Source: Oxyruncus cristatus
Taxonomy: Eukaryota > Chordata > Aves > Passeriformes > Cotingidae
Length of the DNA stretch: 64,000 bases
Direction of reading: 5' to 3'
Assembly (NCBI GenBank): GCA_013399855.1
Contig: VXAY01001007.1
Location: 172,773 to 236,772, forward strand
The notes below the pieces were generated by a model. The model ran no database searches and was not told the origin of the DNA. It saw nothing but the letters and a program-made list of their open reading frames with translations. This document shows positions 38,344-51,696 of this stretch, one piece after another. Made by a program: the position numbers and the translations under genes. How positions within the stretch are numbered: the stretch's first letter is position 1; every line of letters begins with the position of its first letter.

Positions 38344-39019
38344 TCATAGAGCAATAGAATGGTTTGTGTTGGACGGGACCTTAAAGATCATCTAGTTCAG
38401 TCCCCCTGCCATGGGGACCTACCACTAGACCATGTTGCTCAGGGCCTCCTCCAACCTGGCCGTGAACCATTCCAGGGATGAGGCATCCACAACTTCTCCG
38501 CGTAACACATTCCAGTGTTCCACCACCCTCATGGCAAAGAATTTCTACTTAATATCTAATCTAAATCTTCCCTCTTTTTATTTGAAAATGTTCTTCCCCC
38601 TTGATTTATCACTATCTGTTCACTTAAGAAGTAACTCTCTCTTTATATACAAGCCCACCTAAAGTACTAGAAGGTGGTTATGAAGCCTTCTCTTCTCCAG
38701 GCTGAACAAGTCCACGTCTCCCAGACTGTGTTTGTAGTAGAAGTGCTCCAGCCCTCTGATCATCTTTGTGGCCCTTCTCTGGACCCGCTCCAACAGGTCC
38801 ATGTCTTTCTTGTGCTAATGGACCCAGAAGTGGACACAGTACCCCGGTGGGGTCTCACCAGAGCAGAGTAGAGGTGTAGAATGACCCCCCCCATTGACCT
38901 GCTGGCCACTCCTCTTGATGCAGCCCAGGATGCAGATGGCTTCATGGGCTGTGAGCACACACTGTTGCCTCATGTCCAGCTTTCTGTCCACAAGAAGCCC
39001 CAAGTCCTTCTCCGCAGGT
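38344..39019 (-). mobile_element. CR1 LINE 3' fragment, minus orientation, decayed
   Basis: Read on the minus strand this is the C-terminal part of CR1 ORF2 plus its 3' UTR. The translation of 39019-38815 contains PAEKDLGLLVDRKLDMRQQC, the block corresponding to [19 protein letters not shown] in the copy at 51 kb, then the frame is broken. The 3' UTR matches the 12.3-kb copy (CCATGGCAGGGGGACTGAAC type, then GATCTTTAAGGTCCC) and ends with a degraded octamer at 38344-38360. Many indels show it is old. The open frames at 38432-38960 on both strands are by-products. Confidence 0.94.
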
Positions 39020-42000
39020 AAATAGTAAAAAGTCATAAAGAGTAAATACCACATACCAGAAGATCTTTTCAGTAACATATTCACAAGTCAGAACTGCTTA
39101 TCCTCTAAATGATCAAGCACAATTTCTTAGCTTCTGAGCAAAAGCTGATATTTGCCTTTATAAGTACAATGGCGTCAAGGCCCAGAGCTGTAGGTGTTGC
39201 AGTAACTACATCTAAGTTTTCTGATCTGTTAGGAAAACCAGACGGTCAGGAAGCCCATTCAAAATCATATAATGTTTCCAGGTGGCAAAGGAAGAACTTG
39301 TCCAAAAAATCTCAGAAATGAAAGTACATTCCAATTTGGTTTATGCAAAAGGTTAGATTAGATAATTACTGTGGTCCAAACTGGCCACAGATAAGGTATT
39401 ATGAGAGCAGGAACTCCTTCAGAGATAATCTTCTCTCCTATGTAAACTGAGGTAAAAGATTCACAGCTCTTTCTACTTTCCTGACTTTTTAAATAAAACA
39501 TATTAAGAGATGTCCCTGATTTCTAATCTGCTCACAGTGAGGCTTCACTTTTCAGTTCCAGTGTCTCACTCTCCTGACTCAACTAAATATATTAGTTTAA
39601 TTTTATATGATAGGGAAAAAAGGCAATAAATCATTAACAACCATCAGTATTTTTTATTCTGCCTCACACTACATACTTTCCCAGTTGCATTTACTACTGG
39701 TTAAATTGCAGAACAGAGTTTTTATCTGTTATGCTCAACCATGCAGCGCACATACCTGAAGAAAAGACAAAGTAGACGAGTTTAAAATGCCTTCAGGGTA
39801 GTGTTCGGTACCTCTGTTGAGATATCCCATTGCTTTATTTGCCTCATCAGAGTACCTCAAGTCAAACTGCTTCCTCCATAGGGGACATAAAAATCATCAG
39901 CTTTATCTGAAGAAAGTGAAGATCCTTGGGGAAAGAGTAAAATCAAATGGATTTCAGTGAGCTTCCAAGGCCCCTGGACTGGGATGACTTTTAGCCTGCC
40001 TTGGTCATCCTGTAATTTTGGTTTAATACATAAAGTGCAGAGCTTTCTCTCCCTCAAAAAATTAAACTCCTGAAGAAGAGACATTTCTACCCAGAAATAA
40101 AACTGGATTCTGTCAGAAACCTGCTATCCTGAAGCTACATCATAAATTGTTATGAACTGGATCGCTTCAAGAAAAGACAGAGTTCAGCAGCAGTTATTTT
40201 GGTGTTAAATGCCTAGACTGGAAATGAATCTTTTGGATTAGAGAAAACCCTAAACTAACTTGATTGTCAGATGAATCATAACTTAGTTAATTAACACAAG
40301 GGCAAGGCAGCAAAACAGTTAAAGTGTTTTTCTTCATATCCTACTGCTTCAATTCAAGACTCATTGGGGACTGTCAGAAAGACCTGCTCCCATTTAAACT
40401 GGCTCCAAATAAATATCATCAGACAGAAGACTTAAATGCTGCTCTTTTTACTCCTTTGAGCATGACTGGAAATAGGCACAACTGTACTTAACCCAAATTA
40501 ATCTGTTAGGATGGCTTGCTTAGAGCAGTCTGCAGGTAGCCGTAGCCCTGGGAATGGTAAATGAGGAATTTGCTTAAAAGCCTCTGTAACTGTAGACTAC
40601 TCAGTAACTACTGACCTTATGGTAACTATAAGTTATTACAGGAGCTTGAGTGTTTCCCAGGCTAAGTTTATACAGGTTCAAAATCTTGTTCAGTGCAAAG
40701 GCACACTTTGGAAATAGTGAATCTTTTCCAGTGTTAGAGGTAATATACTTAAAGCCCTTTTCTTCTTTTTCTTTCAATAAAACTGGGCCACCAGTGATTC
40801 ACCAGTTTCTAAAACTTGAAATGTTTGCACAGAACTAAAAAAAAAAACATGTTAAAAAGGCAACCTTGTCCATCTCCCTACACCCTAAGGAAGAGAAATC
40901 TCCTGAAAGGATTAATGGTTCCAAATGGTTGTGGGGAAAGCTGTAATCTGCATTTAAATAAAAAGATTCCCAAGTGCCCAGGTATTCAGTTTTCTTTCTA
41001 TAGCAGGAGGCAGAGCATTTTTCATGTGTACATTTTAAAGTTAAAAGGACACTGTAGTGCAGGTCTGTGGTTTATCTCACTACTGCACAGCCAGTTGGGT
41101 ATGCCAGAGTAATGCTGAACATTTGTCCTGAGCAACGTCCTAAGAAACAAATATAGGTAGAAGACAGATTTGCATGAGGCTTTTATCGTACAGCTAATGC
41201 AGAAAACACACATAATGATACAATGCAGTGGAAAGGCCTGGTTTATAGTGATGCCTAAAATGGAAGAAAAATTCTCCAAAAAATATTAGTATAGATAAGG
41301 TAGAGAGCAGTTCTTTAATGAAAGCTTTCAGGTGCACACAGTACCTAGGCACATGTGAGTGTCCAGGGGTCCTACAAATTTATAGTACTGATGCATCCAA
41401 TCTGAGAACTATCCACTCCCAGATCCTCCCCAGATCTGTTTCCCTGGCACATCTCCCTGGAATTGAGTCGGAGGTCTCAAGACCTCTTTCTTCCTCATCT
41501 TCTTCCTCACAGCATACAATGTCTTTGGAGCTTTTCCAAGGTTCCTAGGCCTTCAAGGTTGCCATGGCTACAATGATATCTTATTATTCCAGTCTAGGTG
41601 CATATGTCACAAACAAGAAGTGCTTGATAGAGTCTTTTTCCTTGAGAAGAACATTAAACAAACCTGAAGAATTTGGAAAATTTGATATGAAGTGTGAGAA
41701 CAAGATTTAATAACTGTAAACTGCTATCCTAAGAGTTAGAAACTGTACAGCCATACTAAAAATCCATATTTGCCACAAATCTTAAGAATTCTAGGGCATC
41801 AATAGAAGCTCAAATTCAGTGGCAGCACCAAGAAAAGTGTAAATTGGAGTAAAGACCTTGCCAAGATCATCTGACTTGTCGAATCCTGTCCACCAAAGAA
41901 ATGACCACCAAAAAAAAAAACCCCAAAAAACTGAAAATGGTAACCATTCATCAGAAAATAAAATCCATGGAGATCTTCTGGTAATGTACACCAGAAAAAT

Positions 42001-44590
42001 AAAGCAGAACAAAGTCTGTGCAATCCCTGGTAAAAAGCCCGTGGAGGCCACACAAAATTGATGGCACAAAACTCAAGGGATTTGAAGGAATATGAGCAGA
42101 TTTCCCTGAGTATGTAAAATCCCTCACTGCACTGCTGATGAGTTAATATTCAGATAACTATGTCAGATGAAATTACTTAATTAGAGCTCTAATTATTTTC
42201 CAACCATTCAGAAAAAAAAAAAAAGAATTCACTTTGGATAAGCAGGTGATTCTATCAGTCACTGGCAGCTACATGGAAGGTGGCATATTTATATGTTTAT
42301 ATTTTTGCATCACTTTATATTCACACCCACATTCAGACTGGATATGTGACATATTTAATGCTCAGTTCTGAAAGATACTCAATCGCATGAGTAATCCCGT
42401 AAGTTTACATGAGTAAATGTTTGTGGTTTAGACACCCATTTAGACTTCATTCACATTATTTGAATTTCCTCTGTGACTGTGACCTGCCCCAAAATGGCTC
42501 AGGTCCCATGGGTTGTATGTTTCATGTTTGGGCAAATCATCAGGGTCCTGCGTAGCGCAGGAGGTCACAGTTCTTCTCTTTGATGCAAGGAATCTCAGAC
42601 AGCTGATGGAAAGTGAAACGGCTTTTACAGGTATTCTCCACATGGAAAATACCTGGAACCCTCTACTTAATGCTTTCTTCTCTAAGGTGAGAGATGTGGA
42701 GAGAAAAAGCATGTAAGTGACTTGTCTCTCTCCCTTTTTTAGCCAGCCTGTAAGAAAATACCTGTTACTGTTACATTTGGTATGGATCCTCAGTGCTTAC
42801 CTTTCAGTTTGGACCACTTTGGAGAGAAAGTGTGTTTATTGCAAGCTGGGGACCTAAACTGCAGGAATACAAAAGGCTGAAGCTTTTCTAATATATGTTT
42901 ACATACACGGTGGCAACCTCCCAATAAATGAACCAACCAAAACTGAAACATCTTCAGTATTTAAATATCTATTGGACGTGCAAGGAGTTTCTAGCTCACA
43001 GACACCTAAATTGTTCTCAAGGCAACTGCACCTCTTTCGGATCCAGCCTTGTTCTTCTGTTTCTGCTGGGCAGTGCCCAGAAGGCTTTTAGAGGACGTAT
43101 TACAAATTCTGGCTCTCCCCTAGGACTTCCCTCCTACAAAAAGTCATCTGGTTTCACCAGCTGCAAAAGTATTCACAAAATGTTTGACCAAAACAGTTTG
43201 ATAGGAATCAGCCAAAGTTACTATATTGTGAAGCATAAGCTACTTCTATGTCTTAATTTATATGAAAGTCTAGCTGTGTAGTATTTAAGTTTTCCCTTCT
43301 GTTCTTTTAAAGTACAGCATTAATGAAACTGTAATTAAAGACTTAGTCCACTCTTTCCTCTTTATCATTGTGGCCTTGAATGTGCTTTTAGTGATTGCTA
43401 AAATATTTAAAATCATTAAAGTACTTAGTGCTTTATTAACACACACCTGTTTTTCCAAACTTCTAAGAGCCTGAAGAACTGGTACATAGTGAGGTGAATT
43501 TTAGGTACATGCTCATCCCACATCCCAGGCCCACAGCTGTGTTTTGAGCACAACTTGATCAAAATCCCTCTGCGACTGAGCTTTTTGCTCATATATGTGT
43601 TGAGGCAATTGCAGCAACTAGACCCAAATATTCAAATATTCTTGTGGACTCCTGTGGACTTCAGTGCTGTTTTCATATATCTTGTGCTCAAAATTGAACC
43701 TTTTGGACACCCTCTCAGGCCTAGAAGAGTTTTTGCTCCAAATACACGATAACTGTTGATAAATAAACATTTAAATATTAAAAATTCTAAAATATATGAT
43801 GTTCATATCCATACTAATGAAGGATGTTGGTTTTCATACAGACAGTAATGTGCAAGTTTAATGGCAATTAGGTGAGATATGAAATTAAAATCAGTATTAA
43901 ACTAACATTCCCTTCCTGGCCCACCTCCAGGCTATAAAATACAGAGGCTCTATTTGGGCATTGAAGATACAGCAACCCCAAACTTAGATCCTTCATTAAT
44001 ACAGTCCATGGCTTCTGCCTGAGCCATATGAAGGCACACATTCTTCCCTTCATTCCTCTGCTGCTTACAAATTTCTCCTTATTTGCTTACAATAAAAAAA
44101 AAAAATGCTTAAAAGGGAAACAATGGCACAAGAGTAGAAAAACAGTAGCTGAGGACTGCAAGGATGGCATCAGCCCAAAGTCTGGGACAGATTTTATTTT
44201 GCTGTAGGTGAATAGCCAACAGTGTTTATTTTAAAATCAGTTTGACTTCAGCCACTCTAGTTATATCCTATCACATATAAAATTCCAATACATACACCTC
44301 TGCTTTTGGTGAGCTGATCAGTAGTACTTATTTATCTGTCTCACTGTCCTTGCTGCAGCCTCCTCGTGTTTACCATAATATAATTCCATTTGGTTGTCAG
44401 ATCCCTGGTTTTTCTCTGTCGTGATCAGAGTACACTTGGAAAGTTTTAACTTTGAAGGTTATTTTGTTTTTTCCAATGCAAAATTTATTTAAGAACTGAC
44501 TCAATTCAGAGCCTAGCAAGGCAATATAGCAGTGATGAAGGTGTCAGCTTTGTCATGCTGTGTATTTGGGTGAGCTCTGAGACTTGCAGT
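39020..44590. other. Unique sequence, no confirmed gene
   Basis: Nothing was recognised apart from the weak exon candidate at 42503-42686 and short A runs (around 41911, 42211 and 44094). Frames at 40816-41112, 41791-42069 (minus) and 42928-43281 have no domain. The stretch 43915-44060 contains a TATAAAA-like word but no transcript evidence. Confidence 0.4.
42503..42686 (+). other. Weak internal-exon candidate, unidentified
   Basis: The segment is bounded by CTCAG at 42502 and by AAG|GTGAGA at 42687, a good donor match, and is open across its 184 bp with one base before the first codon. The translation includes SCVAQEVTVLLFDARNLRQL, which reads like protein. The acceptor's pyrimidine tract is poor (interrupted by CCCCAAAATGG). 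The minus strand is also open here (42440-42712), which lowers confidence. It contains CpG-bearing inverted repeat CCTGCG/CGCAGG (42547-42552, 42556-42561). I recognise no family. It may be a fragment of an old retrocopy or chance. Confidence 0.15.
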
Positions 44591-44757
44591 CACTGATTCT
44601 GTGATTCTTTTTTTTGGGTTTTTTTTTTTTTTGTGTGTGTGTGGTTTTTTTTTTGTTTGGTTGGTTGGGTTTTTTTGTTTGGTTGGTTTTTTGTTTGTTT
44701 GTTTGTGGGGGTTTTGTTGCTGTTGTTGTTTTGGGTTTTTTTTTTTGTTTTTTTCTG
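44591..44757. repeat. T/G-rich simple repeat, possibly following a CR1-type tail
   Basis: The plus strand is nearly pure T and G for about 150 bp (TTTG, GGTT, GTGTG units). It starts just after GATTCTGTGATTCT (about 44595-44608), which looks like 1.5 copies of the CR1 ATTCTGTG octamer, so this could be an expanded or decayed CR1 tail; no other CR1 sequence remains. GG runs at 44659-44660, 44663-44664, 44667-44669, 44681-44682 and 44685-44686 give two-tetrad G-quadruplex potential. Open frames here (44601-44859, 44513-45125 minus) are artefacts of composition. Confidence 0.85.
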
Positions 44758-47700
44758 AGGTCAGTTCCCTGTGCCTCAAAGTCCTGGGAAAAGACTGTGC
44801 CCAGTGCCTGCTGTATGTCAGTGTACCCTAGTGGCTCTCTCAGCCATGTGGGGAAATGAAATCCAAGAACCCATGGAGAAAGCAGCCAGTTTAAACAGGG
44901 CCATCTGACAGTGAATAAGTCTGTTGCTATTGCTGCAGAGGAACATGGACAAGTAGTAAACTCTTTCTTTGGTTGCAGTATCCAGAACATGAAAACTTTT
45001 GTAAATGACACCAAAAATCTTTGCAAATTGAACGTTTCACACCTGTGAAGGGACATTTTGATATTCCACCATGACCATACCAATAGCTGAATCCTTCCCA
45101 GATGTGGCTGTTCCACGAGCAACATGAATATAAATGCTGAATTGTGTGTGTGTTGTATACTCCTGAGTTTAGTAAACCCCAGCTAAGCCTACCAGTTTGC
45201 TAGAAGCACTATTTACCACAGTTTGGGTTACTGATTTCTTTAAAACATTTTATTGATATTGGACTGCAAGTCTCCAAGTGGATATAAGAAATTCTCCTCT
45301 ATTTTAAACTTCAGTACCTGAATCCATGACTCAGTACGATCTCTTGGAAAAGGGAGTTTTATCGAAGTTAGAAACATGCATATTTTATAACTATGATAGC
45401 TTCTTATGAAAAAGTGATATATTTTTATTGTATAGGGGATGCTGCTAGCTCATAAGTGACTCATAATGCTCAGTGATTCAATGCCTGCTATGTACTTTAA
45501 ATGTTTTGTAGACTACTTCAGTGTGTTTGCCTAAGAAGTGAAAATTACTATAAATGTAAAAATGTAAGTTCTGGTAATGGTGTTATTGCAAGACATTTGT
45601 GCCAGCCACAATGAATGATTTCTAAATGCCACAGTGTGATTAAGCTGTAAGGCACAACAGGTTATATTACAGTGTGAAGCCCTAGGTTTGCTGAAATTAC
45701 CATTCAATAGCTCACCTGGGAGTATCTCTGGGAGATTATAACATGACAACTTTACTGGTTTTTAAAAATGAAAAAATGAAGTCATTAAAAAGCATTTTTT
45801 TCCCAGATAAGTGATGTGCCTTCCATCACCCAGCATGCAGTCATTAGGTCTAATGTTCTGTTTTTCAGAAATATTTCAAAATGATCCAGGGTTCCCTTCT
45901 TTGCTATTGTGGCAAAGGGAAGATTTGTTTCAGGAATCTTGTTTCTCTCTGAACAAAGGGTATATGCACAATTACCCAACATACTCAATTTCCAGTTTCT
46001 GCAAAACTACATTACCAACAGACCCACTATGTTTTCTAAAATGTTTTGCTCCAAATCTCTTGCTATTTCTGTCCATAAGTTTTTCTTCCCTATTTCTTTC
46101 TTCCAAGAACAAATAATACCAGAGACCTCACTAACTCATTGTCATGTAGTATTGTTGATTCCTCTGGAATTATTTTCAGTGGGGATGCTTTTGAAAACCT
46201 ACAGCAAATGGTCAACTAAGTGTTTATCAGAATATATTTTTTAATTAAGCAATGCCATTGCTTAATTAAATTCCCCGTGGTTTGGGGAATACACACTTCT
46301 AGAAGAAGACATAATCTACATTTGTGTGTTGATTGCACACATGGTCCAGGGATTCCAGCCCAGCAAAGGCCTTTGTAGGATGTAGGTAATAGCTCAAGAG
46401 TGTAACCAGAAAATGTGATTAAAAGCAGGTAAGGTCTGTCCATGGAGCCCAGTCACTGGGCTCTTTTCTGATCAAGACACACTGCCTGTAAGTCCAACCC
46501 TCCAGCACAGCACAACAAGAACATTCGGTTCAGATTTCACCAGTGAACCTCAGGAATAGAAAAGCTTTTCACCTCTTCCCTCTGCTTCAACATTGGAGGT
46601 TCTGAGGTAAGACTTGAGGTCTTGTGGACTAGTGTACAGCCCAGAGAAGACTCTGGTGTCATTTTTGCAGCCTCCGTGGGGGAATACTTGACCCTCATTA
46701 GCCCTGCAAAAAGCAACTGTCCTCTCTGTAGCTCTGCCATGAAACACCTGCCTGCTCTGTAACATCCAGTGCCCTGCAGAGATGACAAGAGATTTGTCTC
46801 CTAAGAAAAAATTAAAAATAAGCTATTTAAGGCAAAGGAAATTTTAGTTAAAAGTAAAGGAAAGCTTAGCAGCAGCATGTAAGGATGCCAAGAGCTAAAG
46901 CACAGAGGAAGAAGGTTTGGAGTCTTTCATTAAACCTTTTTAACAGGTTATAGTACATCAGACCTATCCAGTTCTGCACAGGTGAGATAAGCCATAGTGC
47001 TGTTGTAGTTTCCCCATCACTTCTTTTTGATAATGTCCAACTTTTCATTATGTCTGCACATCAACTTTTGAGTAGGCTGCAAACTCTTAAAGAACAGATT
47101 AGAGCAATGTGTGTGTCTGTCGTTTGTGTAACATCAATAAGATCTTTAGGGGCTGGTATCTTGTATAATGAATACCCACTGCAGAGGCAGGAGTGTAGCA
47201 CCTCTGTGGGCCCTTGGAAAAAAGTCCTAGCTGGGTTCAGTGAACAGGGATTTCTTCAACCTCTATGCAGGGTTGGAAAGGAAGTCCTCTACAGTAGTTA
47301 CACCTTCTAAACTCAGTTGTATATAGCTATAGTAGGAAAAATAAAAGAAATAACAGGATCAATGCTGGCAATGGTTCTGTCTTTAAGCACGGTTGAGGAC
47401 TGGTGTTATTTGCCCTTAATGGTTTTTGCTACAGGTATACCCAATAGTGTTAAAATTTACCACCACTTTTCATGGTACAGACAGCAAGAGCTTATCCTCA
47501 AGTTGTTGTCAGAATGGATCATATATATGGTTGAGTGTTTTCATAATGCTTCACTGGTGGTAACACAAACACTATAACCATCTGACTTCTATTTCTTTTT
47601 CTTTCTTCATTTAAAGGTGTTAAGCTTTGCAAAATCTCTAAACCATCTCCTATAATTTAACTTTGCATTTTATTTGGAGAAGAGTGCAATTTGAATAAAA

Positions 47701-50619
47701 TGAAAATACATCTCTGATATAAAGGAATAGCATATTCTGGAACTTAATACAGTGTGTGAAAATTATTTTGGGGGGGGTTGCTTTTGGTTTTAGGGTTTTT
47801 TTTTGTCTCATTGTAGTTTACATGCTGCTGTTAGAAAATTAAATTAAGATTAGTTTCCACTATATAGTGTATTCCAATCCTGATTATGGGAAAATACAGT
47901 TTACAGACATTGGTGTATACCACCATGTACTATTGACTTTGAGCATTTTGAGAAACAGTACATTTTCACATTTTATTTTGGTACCCAAATCTGAGTGAAT
48001 TATTTGTTTTGATGCAAAGGGCTGTAAGAAGAAATTCCTCTACCATAAAGAAAGGAGCTGCCATAAATTTCATGACATATATTCAGCTAATAAGCGGAAG
48101 TATTTAATACAGTACACCACTCCCTCTCCTAAGTGTTAAAAAATTAGCCAGTTTGGTTAGATGTATCAGATAAGTGAAAGATAAGTGTGTTGTAGTTGTC
48201 CCATCCTCACGGTACTGAGAACTGGAAATATGTTCCTTTTCTTTTTAGCTGTCCTCTGCCAACACAGACCTCTTCAATTTACTACATTCTCAAGCAGTTT
48301 AGCAGACTAATTTTTAAATGATTCACTGCTGGAGTTTCTACTGCTTCCCTCTAGAGACTGTATCACTCTGATAGATGTCACCGTTAGAAAGCGCAGCAGC
48401 AGACAGGCTCAAATAGCTTTTGTCCAGTTTCATCTCAGTGTTACTTCATAGGCTACATTACAGAAATCCTGCTCCTTCTTGGCCGCCACATTACTCTTAG
48501 TTGCATTATTATAGTCTCTTGAAACTCACGTCAGGACTGAGGTGTCCTTGAACCATGCTCTAAGTACAAACGCTTTATAAACTATTGTTTCTACCTTGCC
48601 AGTTTGCAGTCTCTTCAGACAAGTGACTTGGCAAATACCAAGTGCTTAAGCAGACAGGGGGAAAGACGTAATATGAAAAGAAGCTTATGCAAATGTCTTG
48701 GTACTTATAAGCAGACAAGTGTACTGACATTTAACCTACCTTTTCCTCCTTATTTATGTTATTTTCTCATCAGTCATCACAGGCTTGTTAGTTGTAAATA
48801 AGTCCAAAAAAGTTACCAAGTCTGATTAGGGTCTTACACAATGACATTTCTATAGCCTCAGATGCTGGGGTTTGTAAACATTTTTTCCTTGTGCTAAACT
48901 ACACAAACATACTCCTGATATATCACACAATACTATTTGGAAACAACAGAGGAACTCAAATTACCTGCTTGAATCCAACAAAGAAACACACTTACAGGCT
49001 TCTTGGCAAAAATCTTGGCCCGATATACACTTGTCCCAAAAGCTAAGGTGGTAGAATGTACACAGAAATTAGGAAAAAATCAGATGAAATTATAGGATAC
49101 TATTCAAAACCAGTGATGTCTCCTTATTTAGAATACAGGATTCAGGTCATAGGGCCTGGATGAAAGAAGTTGAAGAATTAAGGAGAAAGGAGAAATCATA
49201 TGCTGAAGATAATAAAAGACTGGAAAAAGGTAAATAAGAATAGGATAGTTAAACATGTAATAAGAGGGATAAAACAAGATCCGAGAAATGAATGAAAAAT
49301 TGTATCAGGTATAATTATTTTCAGCCAGAGGATATGAAGGATAAGGGATTATTAAAAAGAATCAAATAGTCATACAACTCCCAAAAATACATTCCAATAT
49401 AAAATTAATGAATCCTTTTTCATGTTTAGCCAAACATACTTGACCTTCAAGATGAAGTATTTTCTGTCAAAAGTTCAAAACAGGCACTGAAATATAAAAC
49501 ATATGGCTTTGTCACTCTTATCATGGATGTATGTTTTACTCTTTCAGTAGAAAATAAGGGATCAAGTGAAAAATATCCTGAATACAGGTTTATCAATCCA
49601 CAAGAGTGGCTTAGGCTCAGCTGTCCATCTTCCATCTTTTTCCGTGCTTCACTAATTTTATTTTTTTTTTTTGTAAACAAAAGAGTTTAATAAAAACTAG
49701 AAAAAACTGATGAAATGGTTGATTCTAATTCACCAGATGTATAATGCTTTATGCTGATTCTCTCAGGATAACCGGAGAAGAAATTTGTCAGCCTGTTTTA
49801 TCTAATTAACGAGCAGATCATGCACACCAGCTAGGACAAGGGTCAGTATTGTTGCCACCTGCCTGGGCAAAGCTGTCCCAGTGACCTGACTGCTGGCACT
49901 CTAGGGCAGAATGATTACGGCTTCTCAAATTCTCTCACTGTGGCTCTTTAACTGCACATAAAATTATTAAAAATTCATTGCACACAGATATTTCACCTCC
50001 CTAGCAAGTACTCTACCTGCCAGGATGAAGCACCATTCCCAGGCACTGTCTGACCTGATTAATATTTAAAATATTTTATTCAAAATCAAATAGCTCAAAT
50101 AAGTGAGATCAAGGAAGACCTGCTCATATGACCCTAGGAATACATTACTGTGTCCCTCTACTAGGAGCTTGGGATCTCTTTACATTCCCTGCTCACAATG
50201 AGCCATGAGCAAATCTAAGATGGTGTCTCTTTCACAGATGTCCTAGCTACCAGTTTGTGGAGTCATTGATATTCATTGTGGCCACATTTGCACAGGAATG
50301 TCAGTACTTTATACACAGTGGAATAAGATCAAGGGGACGGTGAGGACACTTCAATCAGACCAGTGCTCCCATGAGGCACAGAAAGTAAATCAGAGGATGT
50401 ATAGAAGAGCCTGGACTGATAGAACCAGCAACATTCTGGGTTTGCACTGAAGATAAAAAAAAAAGATCCTGTCTTTCTCAAACTACCAGATAATTTCTTC
50501 CCTAGCTGTGTCCTGTACACCCATCTCTATGGGTAAGAGTTTGAGCTTCAGGCTCAGTTCTTGGCAACATCACTGATCCCCAAGTGCCTGTTCTGCACCC
50601 TTGTCTGATTGTAACTGAG
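44758..50619. other. Unique AT-rich sequence with a large palindrome
   Basis: No gene was recognised. The palindrome at 46240-46270 is listed separately. Frames at 45811-46244, 46537-46788 (minus), 47050-47310 and 47317-47577 have no domain. The interval just upstream of the CR1 (50160-50600) shows no repeat I recognise. Confidence 0.45.
46240..46270. repeat. 31-bp palindrome, 15-bp perfect arms
   Basis: TTTAATTAAGCAATG (46240-46254) and its exact reverse complement (46256-46270) are separated by a single C. Each arm carries TTAATTAA, a homeodomain-type core. No surrounding transposon ends or duplications were seen. Confidence 0.95.
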
Positions 50620-50636
50620 TTGAGAAGAACAACGGC

Positions 50637-51632
50637 TTGGACAGGGGCACTCTGTGCTGGGTTAGGAACTGGTTGGAGGGCCGGGCCCAGAGAGTGGTGG
50701 TGAACGGGGCTGCATCCAGTTGGCGGCCGGTCACTAGTGGTGTCCCCCAGGGATCAGTGTTGGGCCCAGTCCTGTTTAATATCTTGATTTATGATTTAGA
50801 TGAAGGGATAGAGTGCACCATTAGTAAATTTGCAGATGACACCAAGCGGGGGGGAGGTGTCGATCAGCTGGAAGGTAGAAGAGCTCTGCAGAGGGACCTG
50901 GACAGACTGGAGAGCTGGGCTGATTCCAACAGGGTGAGGTTCAACAAGGCCAAGTGCCGGGTCCTGCACTTTGGCCACAACAACCCCCTGCAGCGCTACA
51001 GGCTGGGCACAGAGTGGCTGGAGAGCAGCCAGGCAGAAAGGGATCTGGGGGTGCTGATTGACAGGAAGCTGAACATGAGCCAGCAGTGTGCCCAGGTGGC
51101 CAAGAAGGCCAATGGCATCCTGGCCTGGATCAGGAACAGTGTGGCCAGCAGGAACAGGGAGGTGATTCTGCCCCTGTACTCAGCGCTGGTGAGGCCACAC
51201 CTGGAGTATTGTGTCCAGTTCTGGGCCCCTCAGTTCAGGAGGGATATTGAGGTGCTGGAGCAGGTCCAGAGGAGAGCAACGAGGCTGGTGAAGGGACTTG
51301 AACACAAGTCCTATGAGGAGAGGCTGAAGGAGCTGGGGTTGTTTAGCCTGGAGAAGAGAAGGCTCAGGGGAGACCTCATCGCTCTCTACAACTCCCTGAA
51401 AGGAGGTTGTAGCCAGGTGGGGGTCGGTCTCTTCTCTCAGGCAACCAGCCGTCAGACAAGAGGGCATGACCTTAAGCTGTGCCAGAGGAGGTTTACGTTA
51501 GATATCAGAAAGAAATTCTTTACAGAGAGAGTAATCAGCCATTGGAATGGACTGCCCAGGGAAGTGGTGGATTCTCCATCCCTGGAGGTTTTCAAGATGA
51601 GGCTGGACCAGGCACTTAGTGCCATAGTCTAG
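50637..51632 (+). CDS. CR1 ORF2 fragment: C-terminal reverse transcriptase
   Basis: An uninterrupted 331-codon frame encodes the C-terminal part of a CR1 (Jockey-superfamily) reverse transcriptase, the enzyme that copies LINE RNA into the genome by target-primed reverse transcription. Visible RT motifs are [11 protein letters not shown] at residues 34-44 (motif B region) and FADD at 65-68, the motif C catalytic aspartate pair. Downstream are the usual CR1 blocks [35 protein letters not shown] and [19 protein letters not shown], then the C-terminal tail. The endonuclease domain and RT motifs through A, with the third catalytic aspartate, are lost to 5' truncation, so it cannot be active alone. 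The frame begins at TTG, not ATG; it is only the truncated edge of a longer frame. No promoter is present, so expression is unlikely. Confidence 0.93.
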   Translation: MDRGTLCWVRNWLEGRAQRVVVNGAASSWRPVTSGVPQGSVLGPVLFNILIYDLDEGIECTISKFADDTKRGGGVDQLEGRRALQRDLDRLESWADSNRVRFNKAKCRVLHFGHNNPLQRYRLGTEWLESSQAERDLGVLIDRKLNMSQQCAQVAKKANGILAWIRNSVASRNREVILPLYSALVRPHLEYCVQFWAPQFRRDIEVLEQVQRRATRLVKGLEHKSYEERLKELGLFSLEKRRLRGDLIALYNSLKGGCSQVGVGLFSQATSRQTRGHDLKLCQRRFTLDIRKKFFTERVISHWNGLPREVVDSPSLEVFKMRLDQALSAIV

Positions 51633-51696
51633 TAACAGCGGCGGTGTTGGATCAAGGGTTGGACTCGATGATCTCAGAGGTCCTTTCCAACCCATC

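Noticed and set aside
44513..45125. 190-codon minus-strand frame with a Lys/Gln/Pro-rich end
   Set aside because: The biased half is the simple repeat read backwards; the rest shows no domain or splice support.
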